DNA of 64,000 nt. It comes from Pseudogymnoascus destructans. Lineage: Eukaryota > Ascomycota > Leotiomycetes > Thelebolales > Thelebolaceae. Position numbers and translations under genes: made by a program. Every line of letters starts with the position of its first letter. Position 1 is the first letter of the stretch. This document shows, piece after piece, positions 24,471 through 35,325 of the stretch. A model generated the notes under the pieces. That model was not told where the DNA came from. It saw nothing but the letters and a program-made list of their open reading frames with translations, and searched no databases. Where the stretch lies: positions 1,550,001-1,614,000 of the forward strand of contig NW_020167526.1 in assembly GCF_001641265.1 (NCBI RefSeq). Direction: 5' to 3'.

Positions 24471-24845
24471 CTTCGCGACGGCTGTTGGGACCACGGCTGG
24501 GGCGGGTTTTGCGCGTCCACGCCAATAAGGGTCCTCATTCAGCGCTAGCACTTGTCCCTGCGTCGAATATCGTTACGAACATTGAGTGAGTGACAGGCTC
24601 AGTGGGCGCAATAAGTAGGGGTATGGTATGCGAAGACATCCACAGCATTCGAAGAGTGTTGAGTCTAGCAGTTGGAGATGGCAAAGCGTGAGCGAAATGA
24701 GGTTCTGTGGTGTGAGTGAGGGAGGTGCCGATGCAGGCGACAGGGAGAAGGCGCTATGTTTACGTTACTGTGGTCCTCTATCCCGCTCTGTCCCACTCGT
24801 GCTCACGAGATGGCTTAGTAGACGGCGGTTAGCGTCCCTAAACCA

Positions 24846-24913
24846 GCGGGGTTTTCGGGTAAGGTGGAGAATTCTCCCCACGATTTGTTGGGGATGTGGA
24901 GGTTTTTGTGGAG
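24846..24913. promoter_or_regulatory. Cluster of five SYGGRG (CreA/Mig1-type) motifs upstream of facB
   Basis: GCGGGG at 24846-24851, GTGGAG at 24864-24869, GTGGGG on the minus strand (24876-24881), and GTGGAG at 24896-24901 and 24908-24913. They lie about 376-443 bp upstream of the FacB-type start codon. CreA, the fungal glucose repressor, binds SYGGRG, preferably as close pairs, and facB of Aspergillus is known to be glucose-repressed. Function here is inferred from density and position only. Confidence 0.45.
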
Positions 24914-25981
24914 GCTGTGGGTTGATTGGGAATGTCTACTTCAGTATTGGATCGCAATGCTTTACTCTCTCTTCCTCTGAAATTCTATATGATCAAGGTT
25001 TAAAGTCCTAGCAGACGCGGCTCCAGTATGAAAAGGCGGGGGAGAAGGTCTCAGAGTCGCCTCCTTTTCTCTCTATGCCTGCGACTCCCTGCTACCAGCG
25101 GGCTACAGTATATACCACCGATAGAATATCGTCTATAACGGAATAAACGAAACACGACACGTACGACTCGGTGAAACATTTCGGCAAAACATAATCGGAA
25201 TGCCAAATGAGGAATTTGAAGGTCCCTGATTTTGCGCCACGACAAGGGAATCTATCGCTGTGGGTTTCCTGGTCACAGATGCACCCCAACACTGCCATGC
25301 CCTGGCCAGGATAGAAAGTCACTGGCACCCATATCCACCATCAATATAGCACAACGCGGGGAGCACATGAGAGACGCTTAAGCCTAAATTTACGATCTTC
25401 TCTTCAGATCGACTATCAGAATCAAATCGTCCATTCTACTTGGCAGAGATCTCGAAGATCACCTCGCCTTTTAGGACTACTCAACGCCGACGAGTTCGCC
25501 AGTCTCTTTCGCTAGGATTTCCAGAAAGCTTGCCATGTTCTGTCGCTTTAAGCCCTTCGTCCGGCTCTTATGCGTTGGACCAATGACGCGTCCTCATTTC
25601 CATCAGCCTAAAAAAAACGTGGTCATGTTGATCGATCCTTGATCCACCAATCGGAAAGTACATGTCCAAACCGCCGCACGACACGAAGTGCAACTCTTGC
25701 GCCTGTAGAGTCGTATTACTCTTTAACTTCGTCTCGAATACAGGAGAAGTAGTTTGGCTCCCCTGTTTAGCTGACATGAAAACTTGTTAATGGCGTCCCA
25801 CTGCGGCCCGCTAAATGCGTGTTTGGCTCTCCCCGCAAAGTTCCCCACCACCAACTGCCATATGAAGCGGATGCCAGTGAGAATTATTGATCCGCTGTCG
25901 TGGTCAAGCTTAATTGGGGGTTCACGCGCAGTCTATGCTTACTCCTATGCGATGAACTGCGTATGACTAACTGCCAAGGAC
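24914..25981. other. Intergenic region, no gene seen
   Basis: About 1.1 kb between the FacB-type promoter and the SET-domain gene end. Short frames exist on both strands, but none has a recognisable domain, consistent splice signals or a convincing start. Confidence 0.5.
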
Positions 25982-27627
25982 TCAGCTAAAATCTTCGCTC
26001 TCGTCGTTATCTCCGGCCGCTGGTGCGTCCTGTGCCTCTGAACTGCCTAAATATTCACGCACTATAGGGCTTGATGATAGCGTGTTGATCTAAATGCATG
26101 TTAATGAAAATGTTGAGTGATGTTTAGTAAGAGCAGCTCAACAAACATACCTCCGCCTCTAATAATTCCAAGCTCTTGCTGAGAAGTCCTGCCTCGATCA
26201 CGCGGAGCTTCGATGCAGCTTCTGGAATCCCTTTGTCACTCACTGACAGGCTCTTGTGGTTGGGATCGAGCTCGTTCGCCGTATGCTCGCTCTCACTCAG
26301 TCGTTCCAATTGCTCGTCCACTATATATCTTAAGAGGACCTTTGCTCGTAAGAGAAATACATCAGCAAGAGGATCCGCAGTAACAATGTCCTTGAAGCTG
26401 TTAATGGAGTCGGTAATATCCGTAGTCTTCCAGAATGCCCGCATTTGTCCATATGTCCCATCATTTTCCAGTAATACCTTAAAATCCAACCCATCATCTC
26501 CGTGAACACACATAAGATAGATAAATGGGCACGTCAGCTCCAGAGAGTCATCGGTCGCTGAAATGTGAAGCGTCGGGGGTTTGCCATAAATCATAACCTT
26601 AGCTTTGCCAAGGGGGTCATCCGGAGAAGGCGAGATATGAAGGACGAGGCTATGCACAGAAGACAAGTCGTCTATAAACCCGTAGCTGAAAAGCATCTCA
26701 GCGGCACTTTTGGCAGAGCCGTAGTCAATAGTTAGTTCCTCCCCTTTTTCAATGTGCTGCCCGGGCTTGACTTGCAAGAGCACTTCATCGTCAATCCCTT
26801 GCTGATAGTGCGAATTTGCGTTTGCTGAATGATTCGCCATGTCCAGAAACGGCACCATTGCCTCTCCTGAAAGAGGCAGCTCTAGAGACCGAGATCGATA
26901 CCAGGAATCAATAAGGATCCAATCCTTGAATTCAAGATGCTCCGTCTCCCACCAAGCGTTGTGGCACCAGGGGATCTCTGTTGTATTTTCTCGGAGAGTC
27001 TCAAATTCCCGTACTAATGCTGAAACTTTTGCTGCAACAGCTTTCTAGAGGGCGAGAGCGTAAGCAATTCCCAGTAACATTTATGGACAAAGCTGTTCTA
27101 ATGGCTTTCGAGAGCCTTACCTCTAGAGACGTTCCATTAAGGAGGTTTATCTGGTCATCATGCCACGCTGTCGGCAGAGAAATGTATTCCGGCAGCATTT
27201 TGACATACTCAGTCCACGGACCCCGAACACTGAATTTAATACTTGGATCTGATGAAGCTCTTGTCACTTGCATCAACAAGAAGAGCATTACATCCCCACG
27301 TAACGTCTGGGTTGCCATTAGTTATACGTTGCATGTGATCGACAAGCGCACACCTACACTTCCACCAACAGCCTCCAGAATCTGTCCGAAATGCTTATCA
27401 ACCTTTGCGTGCTCTGCAATGGTTTCGGCGCTCAATATAAGATCTTTGGGGACATTCAACACGGTTAGGTTACCCTCTTGTTCCGGGGCCGAATCGATTT
27501 TGGTGGTCGAAACGACGCCGTAGCCTCCATATTCCTTATTCTTCTCAACAGATATATCTTCAAATTCTATACCATTAAATTTGGCCCAAGTACGCAAACT
27601 TGATACTGGTAGAGCTGGTGGCCGCAT
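25982..27627 (-). CDS. SET-domain protein lysine methyltransferase (RKM/SETD6/Rubisco-LSMT type)
   Basis: Probable non-histone lysine methyltransferase. Exons on the minus strand: 27627-27358, 27306-27121, 27044-26151 and 26089-25982 give 485 residues with all phases consistent. The N-terminus (SLRTWAKFNGIEF, then YGGYGVVSTTKI) is typical of SET proteins with a split SET domain. The insert region contains LPEYISLPTAW. The catalytic SET end has VPFLDMANHS, then GEELTIDYG and the aromatic LFSYGF. A helical substrate-binding part follows (to about residue 450). The last exon adds an acidic tail, AGDNDESEDFS. Exon 4 is short, but its intron has a good branch-like TACTAAAC and keeps the frame. The substrate cannot be told from sequence. 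Confidence 0.88.
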
Positions 27628-27900
27628 TTTTCCTAATATCAAAATTGGTGCTCTCTTGTTAACGGGCGGGCAAAGATTGTTGTACTTGGAGCCGTCAGAA
27701 GCTCTCTCCGCATATAACGTTAGTTCGGCGTCGGCTAGAGCTCTTGGAGAAACGTTGTCCCAGCTCCATACTTACACGCACCGTAGTTATGACGACACCA
27801 AACCACAGTAATGCAAATTAGTATACGTATTAATAGCAGCTCTATAATAACAGAAAATAACGAGTAAATTAATGAGATATTCTTTAAATGCAACTCTACA

Positions 27901-28241
27901 ATGCAGCATAATTATCGATTACTAGCCACGGCACTCTTATGCCCACGTCCCGGCACCACCGTAGTCACACGAGGCTTAAGCAACACGCCACTATGGAAAC
28001 GAGAGATTAAAACCCACGGAATAGGATCCACAGGCAAAGACCATATCACCAAGACGAAGGACAAAAACGGTGTATACGTTGAGGCTTCAAGGCAGGCATA
28101 GCGGCGAGGGAGTCAGGCGATCCAGACACTGCGACTAGCGAGCGAGACAATCATCACTGCAACGAGAAGGCCAAGGCCGAATATCCCAAGGCGCCGGATC
28201 CAGTGGTGGGAATGAACGATGAAAGGGGCCATGAGAGATAG
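27901..28241 (+). pseudogene. Small protein with possible mitochondrial leader, one frame change
   Basis: From ATG 27901 a 66-codon frame reads a basic, Arg-containing leader (NYRLLATALLCPRPG) and KTHGIGSTGKDHITKTKD. It stops at 28101, but a second frame continues with GDPDTATSERDNHHCNEKAK and PDPVVGMNDERGHER to a TAG at 28241. The second part looks like a conserved small-protein tail (my impression only). The frames would join with one extra base near 28089. It may be a single-base decay or a sequencing error. No function is proposed. Confidence 0.4.
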
Positions 28242-28354
28242 ATCTGCAGGAATTGTTTGGCGCAACACTCTACAAATTGCTAGGTCCATGAGAACGCCTA
28301 TTTAAAATCTACCATTTCATGGTAGGTGAACGCCTGTTACCTAGATGTTCTTGG

Positions 28355-29828
28355 TCAAACGCTTTTCCATATGCTACCGTGTCCCAGAAAGCCACATCCC
28401 CGAACCTCTATACCTGCACCTATTCTCGGCCAAACTTGAATGATAGTATCTGACTCATGGTTAGCTATTTGGGTACCTTCCTGGCAATAATGAGAACTTA
28501 CATCATGCTTCCCTACGGAGACGGTATGATCCAGTGATACTCTAACGCCGCCTGCGCCTTCTACATAAGCCAAGGGGGCGTCTCCCATGACCTTGCGAGC
28601 AACTTCCGCGACTGTAGTATTCTTCTTGACAAGAACGCAGTCTCTAAATACCGCATTTGACCCTGCCTGGCCCGATGAAAACGTCGAGACGTTCCGCACG
28701 GGGAACACTGGAACCAGTCCAAGCAGCTCCGCAGCTTTTGATAATACCTGGACGACTCCTGTGGAGCCAAACCGGTACAGTACCAAATCCTTTAGGTTCT
28801 CGATCCTTGATGTGAGCTTCTCATCCATTTCTTTTAGCCCACCGCCCTCGCGGTCACCATCCGCGATGAGATCCGCTCTCGTATCTACAAAGTCGCTTCC
28901 CTCAGTATACTTGATAAAGCCCTGCTTCGCAAGTTTCCTTAGGAATACCTCGGAGATTGCTGAGCACAGTACAATCGAATTCGGGTCCTGCATCTTGGCA
29001 ATTTTGGCGATATTCTTGTCCGAGTCCGCGTGGTCGATTTTATTCAGTGCAATGATGGTTGGGAACTTCTCGTCCACAAAGGCATTAACGACTTTCGCTA
29101 CTGTCTCATCTGACCAGTGTTCCAGCGGCTCCTTAAGGCCCATGCGGTCCAAAGTGCGTGCTACTACTTGCGCATTAGATCCGTACCCCGAAAACTGCCC
29201 CTGCAAAGTCTCGACAGCTGTAGCCTTGACTGCGATGTGTCGGCGCTTGATCGAGCCCCATTTCACCATCAAGTTGCCTAAAACCCATTGTACAATTTCC
29301 GAGCGTAGCCAGGCGATATCTTGGGACGGGTCATAGCCTCGTGTTGCCTTTCCCTCCTCATCGGTCGTGCCGCTCACGTCAACGACATGTATCAACGCGT
29401 CCGCGAGTCTAAGGTTGTCTAAGAACTTGTTTCCCAGCCCCTTCCCTTCATGGGCGCCTGGTACCAGCCCGGCAACATCGAGTAGCTCTATCGGCACCGA
29501 GCGTCGTCCATCCTTGCAAGATCCATAATTCGGCTTGCACCTGTCTTCGACAGAGTACCTGGCACAAGCGCAGTCTATTTGTAGGTATCCCGTAGCTCGA
29601 TTTGGGTCGATGGTAGTAAATCTATTCGTATAAAGTCAGTCAAACTACACATACTTGTTATAATTATCCTTACGGAAAGTTGCCTGTAAGGAATCAGTAC
29701 GAGCCTTCTCGCGCCGGCGTTGAAAACTACCAACCAACTTTTGAAGTAGCGTCAGTCAGACTATTCAGAGTAGTAGACTTCCCGCTGCTGGGTTTGCCCA
29801 CTAGACCGATGAGAGGATCTCGTGGCAT
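28355..29828 (-). CDS. Obg/YchF-related GTPase (YGR210C type)
   Basis: Cytosolic P-loop GTPase of the Obg/YchF group, close to the yeast YGR210C branch shared with archaea. Exons on the minus strand: 29828-29735, 29683-29674, 29621-28502 and 28453-28355. The second exon is only 10 nt and restores VGNFPFTTIDPN exactly. Motifs: G1 GLVGKPSSGKST, G3 LLDVAGLVPGAHEGKGLGN and G4 ALNKIDHAD. The C-terminal TGS-like part has FRDCVLVKKNTTVAEVARKV and VRVSLDHTVSVGKHD. The last intron (28501-28454, 48 nt) is a multiple of three, so an unspliced message would also be open. The final 30 residues (after DTIIQVW) differ from the usual short TGS end. Confidence 0.88.
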
Positions 29829-30095
29829 CCTGCTCAACGTTCTATTAACGTTGCGATAAATGGCCAAAAGGTTCCTCTAAAATCAATTTGGACCTAGCGA
29901 CGTGGAACGTGGGGTAGCGCCACAATTCTTATCAGCCTTATCAGCCACTAAAGTCTGTTGTATCCAGGCTGACACAATACCGAGGCACCAACATTCAGAG
30001 ACACCACGTATTCGTGACAACTCCAGCCTCTCGCTCTACAGCTCAACTTTGATTTAACAAGAGAGCCTCATTGTTCCAGTCGATGAAGCTTTAGG

Positions 30096-30922
30096 ATGGT
30101 TCAAATCAGACTTGTTAGTGTTTTTGCAGCCACGGTGCTAGCTTGGGTTACAAGTGCCCATATTACGCTGGAGGACATAGATTCATTGAGATCCATCACC
30201 AAAGACTGCAATGAGAAGATACGAGCTTTGAAGTCAGCTCATAAAGGAAATCCTGCCCAAGTGGTAATATTAGACAACGAGAGTTCAAAAGACGAGATCG
30301 AAGATGTAATTTTTTTTATACGGTTGTCCTCACTATTAGGCACCTTTGGCTCATTGGTACTAGGTTGTGGCTGGCTCGTTGACGTATTTAAACGGAGAAT
30401 TACTCAGCCTATTGAATATTCCGGTGAAAGATATAGCAATCGAGAAGCCTAATTGTCCTGAGGTCCTCAAGCACTGCCATGTCTTTCTTCAAGCAACCAC
30501 GAGATTCTTGCAAGCTGTAGATGAGAAGCAACAAGAATTCGGATGGGACACGGAAAGTACCATTTATAATGCCCTCGGCTGGATGCAGTCCCTCTGGGCT
30601 TCTAGATCTGCAGTAAGTCCAGAATTTATTAGATGTCATCCTTCATGTTACTGTCGTGCTCGAGAGGGTGGTGGCACTCTGTCTTTCAGTGCCAAAGCCT
30701 ATATCCCGAGCATTATAGAGCTCCCAGCACCCATCTTAACCTTTCAAGTAATTTGATGGCTGACTGGCATCTTGTGTCCAGAACGAACAGCACTTGAGCT
30801 TTATTGAACAGCAACTGCGTCTGTACAAAGCCTCAAGTTGCTTCAATAATGTCAACGATATACTTAGACAAGATGTCGAGGTCGTGGAATATTTGAACGA
30901 CTTGATGGATACTTTCCGATAA
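30096..30922 (+). CDS. Small secreted protein, helical, 199 residues
   Basis: No known family recognised. Three exons (30096-30305, 30364-30612 and 30782-30922), all phase 0, join into one frame of 199 residues. The N-terminus MVQIRLVSVFAATVLAWVTS is a clear signal peptide with cleavage likely after TSA. The mature protein is mostly predicted helix and holds four Cys (KDCNEK, NCPEVLKHC, SSCFN), with no transmembrane segment or GPI signal. The C-terminus (VEYLNDLMDTFR) is helical. The length, signal peptide and even cysteine number fit small secreted or effector-like proteins and, more loosely, hydrophobic-surface-binding proteins. The intron positions are my model and were chosen because they restore the frame at both junctions. 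Confidence 0.65.
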
Positions 30923-31353
30923 CTTTCAGACGAGCTGGAATGGATCATGGTGTATTAACCTTTGAAAATGGCCTTCAGAGTTGTCTTTTTCTGCATAGCT
31001 GGTCGTTATTTTGGTTTTGGAGAAGGAGCGACACATAATCAACCACAAGTGGTTCGGATACCCAACGTCTTTTCAAGCGTTCCGTTCGTGTCTTACTAAA
31101 ACCAATTTATTATTTTAATGAAATATCATACCTCAAAAATCCTATAGCAATTCCTCTAAACAACGAACATTGTTATCATGTCAGGGCTTCACATCATCAT
31201 TGACCCGGAACCAAACCAGAGCACCGCGGCAGTATTCCATCCTTGTCCATGATTGGGATGAAGAGTCGCTCTTATTAGGCACAAGATGCACGAATTTCAT
31301 ATCTCATCACAACTGTTACCCTTGCGCCGTCGCCTAGCGATCACTCGAGGTCA
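30923..31353. other. Intergenic region
   Basis: About 430 bp with no open frame of note. It presumably contains the 3' untranslated region of the secreted-protein gene and the promoter of the next small gene. Confidence 0.5.
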
Positions 31354-31785
31354 ATGACAAACATACCTCATGCTACCTTCACCCAGCGGCCCCAAACGTT
31401 CCTCTCTCGCACTCACCTCCAGACCCATGGCATTTCCGGCACCGGCTTTGAAGAATGGGAAATTCGAATCACTTGCTTGGAGTTCTACGTCCTGCTTCTC
31501 AGTATGACAGTAACGGTCCTGTTTTTGGCTTGGCTCGCGCTTGTTGGACTGGATTATTTGAGACCACAACACCGAGGACAGGCAAGGCTCAGCGAGAAAG
31601 TTTTGAGGTATTTGAAATTGAAGGCAAAAAGGCTGAAAGATAAGGATACATGGGTGGAGCTGGGGGAATGCAGTAATACCTCGGGGAGGGTAAGTGTAGC
31701 AGGGCAAACGGAAGACGAGGATACGGAGAAAGGAGAGTCGACGGGAGAGAAGCTGGGGCTAAATGAGCCGAGAAGGCGGAATTGA
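31354..31785 (+). CDS. Hypothetical single-pass membrane protein, 143 residues
   Basis: Unspliced frame from ATG to TGA. One hydrophobic segment of about 25 residues (EFYVLLLSMTVTVLFLAWLA) lies at about residues 43-68. It is followed by a basic stretch (KVLRYLKLKAKRLKDKD) and a Glu/Gly/Thr-rich hydrophilic tail. By the positive-inside rule the C-terminus would face the cytosol. No family is recognised. The opposite strand is also partly open, so coding status is only moderately supported. Confidence 0.45.
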   Translation: MTNIPHATFTQRPQTFLSRTHLQTHGISGTGFEEWEIRITCLEFYVLLLSMTVTVLFLAWLALVGLDYLRPQHRGQARLSEKVLRYLKLKAKRLKDKDTWVELGECSNTSGRVSVAGQTEDEDTEKGESTGEKLGLNEPRRRN

Positions 31786-32054
31786 ACGTCAGAAAAGGAC
31801 AGGAATGGGATAACTCGCACGTTGTCAAGCCGTGACAATATAAGTGGTGTTTATATCTCCTCTTGGGCTCATTGGTCGCGTGGATAAAAACACAGAAAAT
31901 GGACAACCACCATCTTATTTGCTGTATGTTTCGATCTCTATCTGTCGCTCTCGGTTTGTACTTGTACAATTCCCCCACTCCAATCCTATTTGTATTCGAT
32001 CCTCAATTCTTCGTATCAAACAAACACGCCCCATCATTCCCTCCGATGCATAGT

Positions 32055-32417
32055 TTATGACCTAGACTGTCCCTTTCCCGCCCTGATAAAGCTAGAGTTG
32101 CACTCCTCGTACGCCCTCCCGGCACCAAAGCCCAAGCCGACGAAAGCAGGCCACGCGCGGCGCTTGAAGATGAGGACGGAGAAGACGACACCGAAGGACA
32201 GGCCGAGGGACGAGCGGATGAGAAGAGACGAGAGACAGCGGTCCCACTATCACGCCAGGTCAGCACAAGCTCTACAAACTTCGCATTGGCCAGATAAAAC
32301 TGGCTAGGCGCGCCAGGGTGAGCTGTAAAGCCTTACCTTCTCATTTAGCAGCGTCTCGGAGACGGGCCTGCTGGGACGCGTGACCACTGGTGGCGGGGGG
32401 ATCGAGGTCTCTGGCAT
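32055..32417 (-). CDS. mic10: MIC10, core subunit of the MICOS complex
   Basis: Small inner-membrane protein that bends the membrane at crista junctions. Two exons on the minus strand, 32417-32337 and 32246-32055, separated by a 90-nt intron, encode 90 residues. Each exon is too short to stand out as an open frame. The N-terminus is MPETSIPPPPVV. The conserved core WDRCLSSLLIRSSLGLSFG begins exactly at exon 2. Two transmembrane segments carry the glycine motifs GLSFGVV and GLGFGAGRAYEEC that drive Mic10 oligomerisation. The length matches Mic10 orthologs (about 90-100). A basic loop (FKRRAW) lies between the two segments. High confidence from the glycine motifs plus splice consistency. Confidence 0.92.
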
Positions 32418-33063
32418 TTTCGCGACGTCGCTGTAGATCAATTAGATGTCAATTGACAATACGAGGAGGATACTGGGCGCGTACTGTGGCTCTGGGGGAC
32501 GAGTCTCGTAGTTGGGATTTTTGGCTGGCAAAGCTACCTCATTGTTTCGGCTCCGACATTCCTTGGTTCACAGGAGTCCCGGGCGGTGAAATATATCGCC
32601 TAATTTGGTTAGCGTTAGATGTTCTGCCGCATTTAGACCAGGGTCTATGATTGAACATATCGAGTGGATGAAGACCCTATGAGAATTAAGGCTGAATGAG
32701 CGCTGCTTAGAAAGATTGTAGAAGTAGGATGTTTTGATTTATTCAGTCATTGCTCCTTGAGTAAATGGTTGACTCAGTTTCTAACAGGGTAACAACAGCC
32801 TCCTTCTGCGTAACTCGGACTCTGAAGAACGTAACACCTTGTACTTCAGGATTATTTCTACAGTACCCCCAACTTTAAAGTCTTGCTAACTCCATAAACC
32901 TTCAGTGGTCTAACCTTCGAACAAGTAGGATCCCTTATACCAGGTCCACACTTGCATAACTCAACTTGGTTACCACATATGCAGCACCATTCATGATGCT
33001 TTATCTTGAAACAAAATGTACAATGCCTTGCATACTCGACACATAGCCTTACAGGGCGACGCT
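32418..33063. other. Intergenic region
   Basis: About 650 bp between the MIC10 start and the AIR gene end. It presumably holds the MIC10 promoter and the 3' end of the zinc-knuckle gene. No further gene recognised. Confidence 0.5.
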
Positions 33064-35325
33064 TTATTTCTTACCTCTGTTTGCACCACCTCGGCCACCA
33101 CCACCCCTAGGTCCGCCTTTATTGCGACCCCCACGGCCACTCTTCTTCCCAGCAAGAGACTGTGGAGGCGCCACGTTGTCATGACGAAGCGGTCCATTAC
33201 CAGCGCCCTTTCTTGAGCGTTTGCTGGGGTTTGGACCACTGCGATGGCCATCGTTGTCGCCTCTAAAAGGCAACATTGGCTGACCATTGGAACGGTAGTC
33301 GTTATCGTGATCAAAGTTGTGATACTGATCATCATACCGTCCTTGGTTATAATCAGGATAACTGGGTGGGGGGCTATATAGCTGTCCCTCCCCGAACCTG
33401 AAATGCTCATCATTCCCACGATATGAGTTTGAAAGCGGTGGCTCCCGGTAACTGGAAGGTGGTGGAGGCTGAGGCTGGTATCTCTCTTCAAGCGGTTGAC
33501 AGCCGCCAGTGAAGCGTATGTGGCCCTTCGGTTGCGGTGGAGCTATCTTTGCCCGGATGAAATCTTCCTCGTCGCTATCATCAAGCGTCACGGGATTCGA
33601 TTTGGCAGATCCCTTGATGCTGAACCCGTTCTGGGGCTTGGCCGGCAGGTAATCTCTCCCATTTGAGATCGCAGGCATGCTCATCTTGGGGACTACATAA
33701 CGATCCCTATTTGCCATGGACCATGTGTATCCTCCTGTCAACGAGGCACTACGACTCAGAGCGCACTCAGGGCCATAATGTTCATCCGCACCACAGTTAT
33801 AGCAATCTGCCACGAGGCTACAAACCTTCCGAACCGATCCCAAGTCTGGTTTGAAGCTACGCCACAAAAAGTGGCAGGAGTCCTCAGTGTGGTGCCCAGA
33901 TTCACAGATATCACAAGTTTCACCCTCGGATTCGGTGAGGGCGAGCTTCTCGGGACAGGCGGGCTTTTGGTGGCCTCGCTGGTGGCACTTACTGCAGCGT
34001 ATGGTTTTCGGACAAGAGTTTGTGAAATGAATGCCATGGACACCACAGGTGGAGCATTTCAGCTGAGGGCAGGAGGTGGCCAAGTGCCCATTGTTACCAC
34101 AAGTAAGGCAGCGGATTGTGCCACGTGGCAAGCCTGGGTAGTATTTGTTGATCATTGCAGCTTCAGCCTCACTGAGGATCTGATCCGTCTCTCGGGTTGC
34201 ACTACATGATGGCAAAACCATGGGTTCGAGTTCAGGGGAGTATTCATCATCATCCTCAGCATCCTCGGGTATCAATGAAACAACTGCTGCTGGCCTTTCT
34301 TTCTGGTTTCCGTCATTTGGAATGGTGGAATGTTCGACAGCACTGCTCTGACCATGCACAGCCAAAGCTGCAGTGGAATCTGTAGTTGTAATGTCTCCCA
34401 AACTTTGCCCATTTATGGAACTTGCAGTAGAAACGGGTTTGGACGCTGACATCGTGCCTGCTTTCGCCTCCTTCAGTCGGTTTCTGCAGAACCCCATAAA
34501 GGACTCGTCTTTCAGCTGTACAGCCCCATATTTCTTCTCGATCTTAGAATAGTTCTTGTTCATATATGCGTCGCATGCAGCAACCATCGAATCTAGATCC
34601 ATTTTACCCACAACATTGCTGTTCCTGATGAGCAACTCATAGACAAAGTTGGTTCTGAGGTCGCGAGTAATATAGCCAGCCGGCTTCTCCCTTGCTCGTC
34701 TCTCGGTTGGAGAAGGCAAAGTAAGGCCGCTTCCCTTCATAATCTCGGGGGCAGTGCCGTCAATGCTATTCGAAATTTCAGGTATGTTTGAATCCGCAGG
34801 CTTTCCCGGCTTGGTAGTAGCGACGTCGAGGGCAGAAAGGGCTCTTCTCTGGGCTCTTGTCATCTTTGCCCGCTTGGTCTTATTATGAGAAACGTCTGGT
34901 CCAGACGCAGATGTGTCTCCCACAACAGGTGGCTCTTCTCCTTGCCTCTTTTCAGCCGCGGGTGGATTGTTGTCTCCAGCAGCCTTCTTCGCTGCTTTCG
35001 CGCCGCCACCAAGAGAGGTCCGAACAGTCGCTTGGACGCCCTTGTTCCATGACATGGCCGCAGCTGTCGCATCTTTGGGTTTTTCAACAGGGGCTTCAGC
35101 GGCACTTGCTGAATTGTCTGTCTCTGCCGGGACATTATCGCTCTCAACACCACCGTTGCCATTTGGTTTGGCGCGCTTATTCGCACGTCCAGATGGCTGG
35201 CCTCCATCCGAATCAGACGTCGGGCTTTGCGTAATTACTTCGGCAGCATTGCCAACTGATTGTTGCAGAGTGCGTTTTCGGCTCACGGAGGACGTCCTCG
35301 AGTCTGACGTGTCGTCGGTACTCAT
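33064..35325 (-). CDS. AIR1/2-like zinc-knuckle protein (TRAMP complex)
   Basis: RNA-binding subunit that, in yeasts, brings the TRAMP poly(A) polymerase and Mtr4 helicase to nuclear RNAs for exosome decay. One exon, 753 residues. The long N-terminus is Ser/Ala/Lys-rich and low in complexity, with a predicted folded stretch around FVYELLIRNSNVVGK. Five CCHC-type knuckles follow: CLTCGNNGHLATSC, CSTCGVHGIHFTNSC, CSKCHQRGHQKPAC, CDICESGHHTEDSC and CYNCGADEHYGPEC. The sequence CHFLWRSFKPD between knuckles 4 and 5 is typical of AIR proteins. The C-terminus is rich in Tyr/Pro/Gln, then ends in an RGG-like basic tail (KSGRGGRNKGG). It is larger than yeast Air1/2, as is common in filamentous fungi. 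It is divergent from the ORM gene. Confidence 0.88.
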   Translation of the reverse strand: MSTDDTSDSRTSSVSRKRTLQQSVGNAAEVITQSPTSDSDGGQPSGRANKRAKPNGNGGVESDNVPAETDNSASAAEAPVEKPKDATAAAMSWNKGVQATVRTSLGGGAKAAKKAAGDNNPPAAEKRQGEEPPVVGDTSASGPDVSHNKTKRAKMTRAQRRALSALDVATTKPGKPADSNIPEISNSIDGTAPEIMKGSGLTLPSPTERRAREKPAGYITRDLRTNFVYELLIRNSNVVGKMDLDSMVAACDAYMNKNYSKIEKKYGAVQLKDESFMGFCRNRLKEAKAGTMSASKPVSTASSINGQSLGDITTTDSTAALAVHGQSSAVEHSTIPNDGNQKERPAAVVSLIPEDAEDDDEYSPELEPMVLPSCSATRETDQILSEAEAAMINKYYPGLPRGTIRCLTCGNNGHLATSCPQLKCSTCGVHGIHFTNSCPKTIRCSKCHQRGHQKPACPEKLALTESEGETCDICESGHHTEDSCHFLWRSFKPDLGSVRKVCSLVADCYNCGADEHYGPECALSRSASLTGGYTWSMANRDRYVVPKMSMPAISNGRDYLPAKPQNGFSIKGSAKSNPVTLDDSDEEDFIRAKIAPPQPKGHIRFTGGCQPLEERYQPQPPPPSSYREPPLSNSYRGNDEHFRFGEGQLYSPPPSYPDYNQGRYDDQYHNFDHDNDYRSNGQPMLPFRGDNDGHRSGPNPSKRSRKGAGNGPLRHDNVAPPQSLAGKKSGRGGRNKGGPRGGGGRGGANRGKK

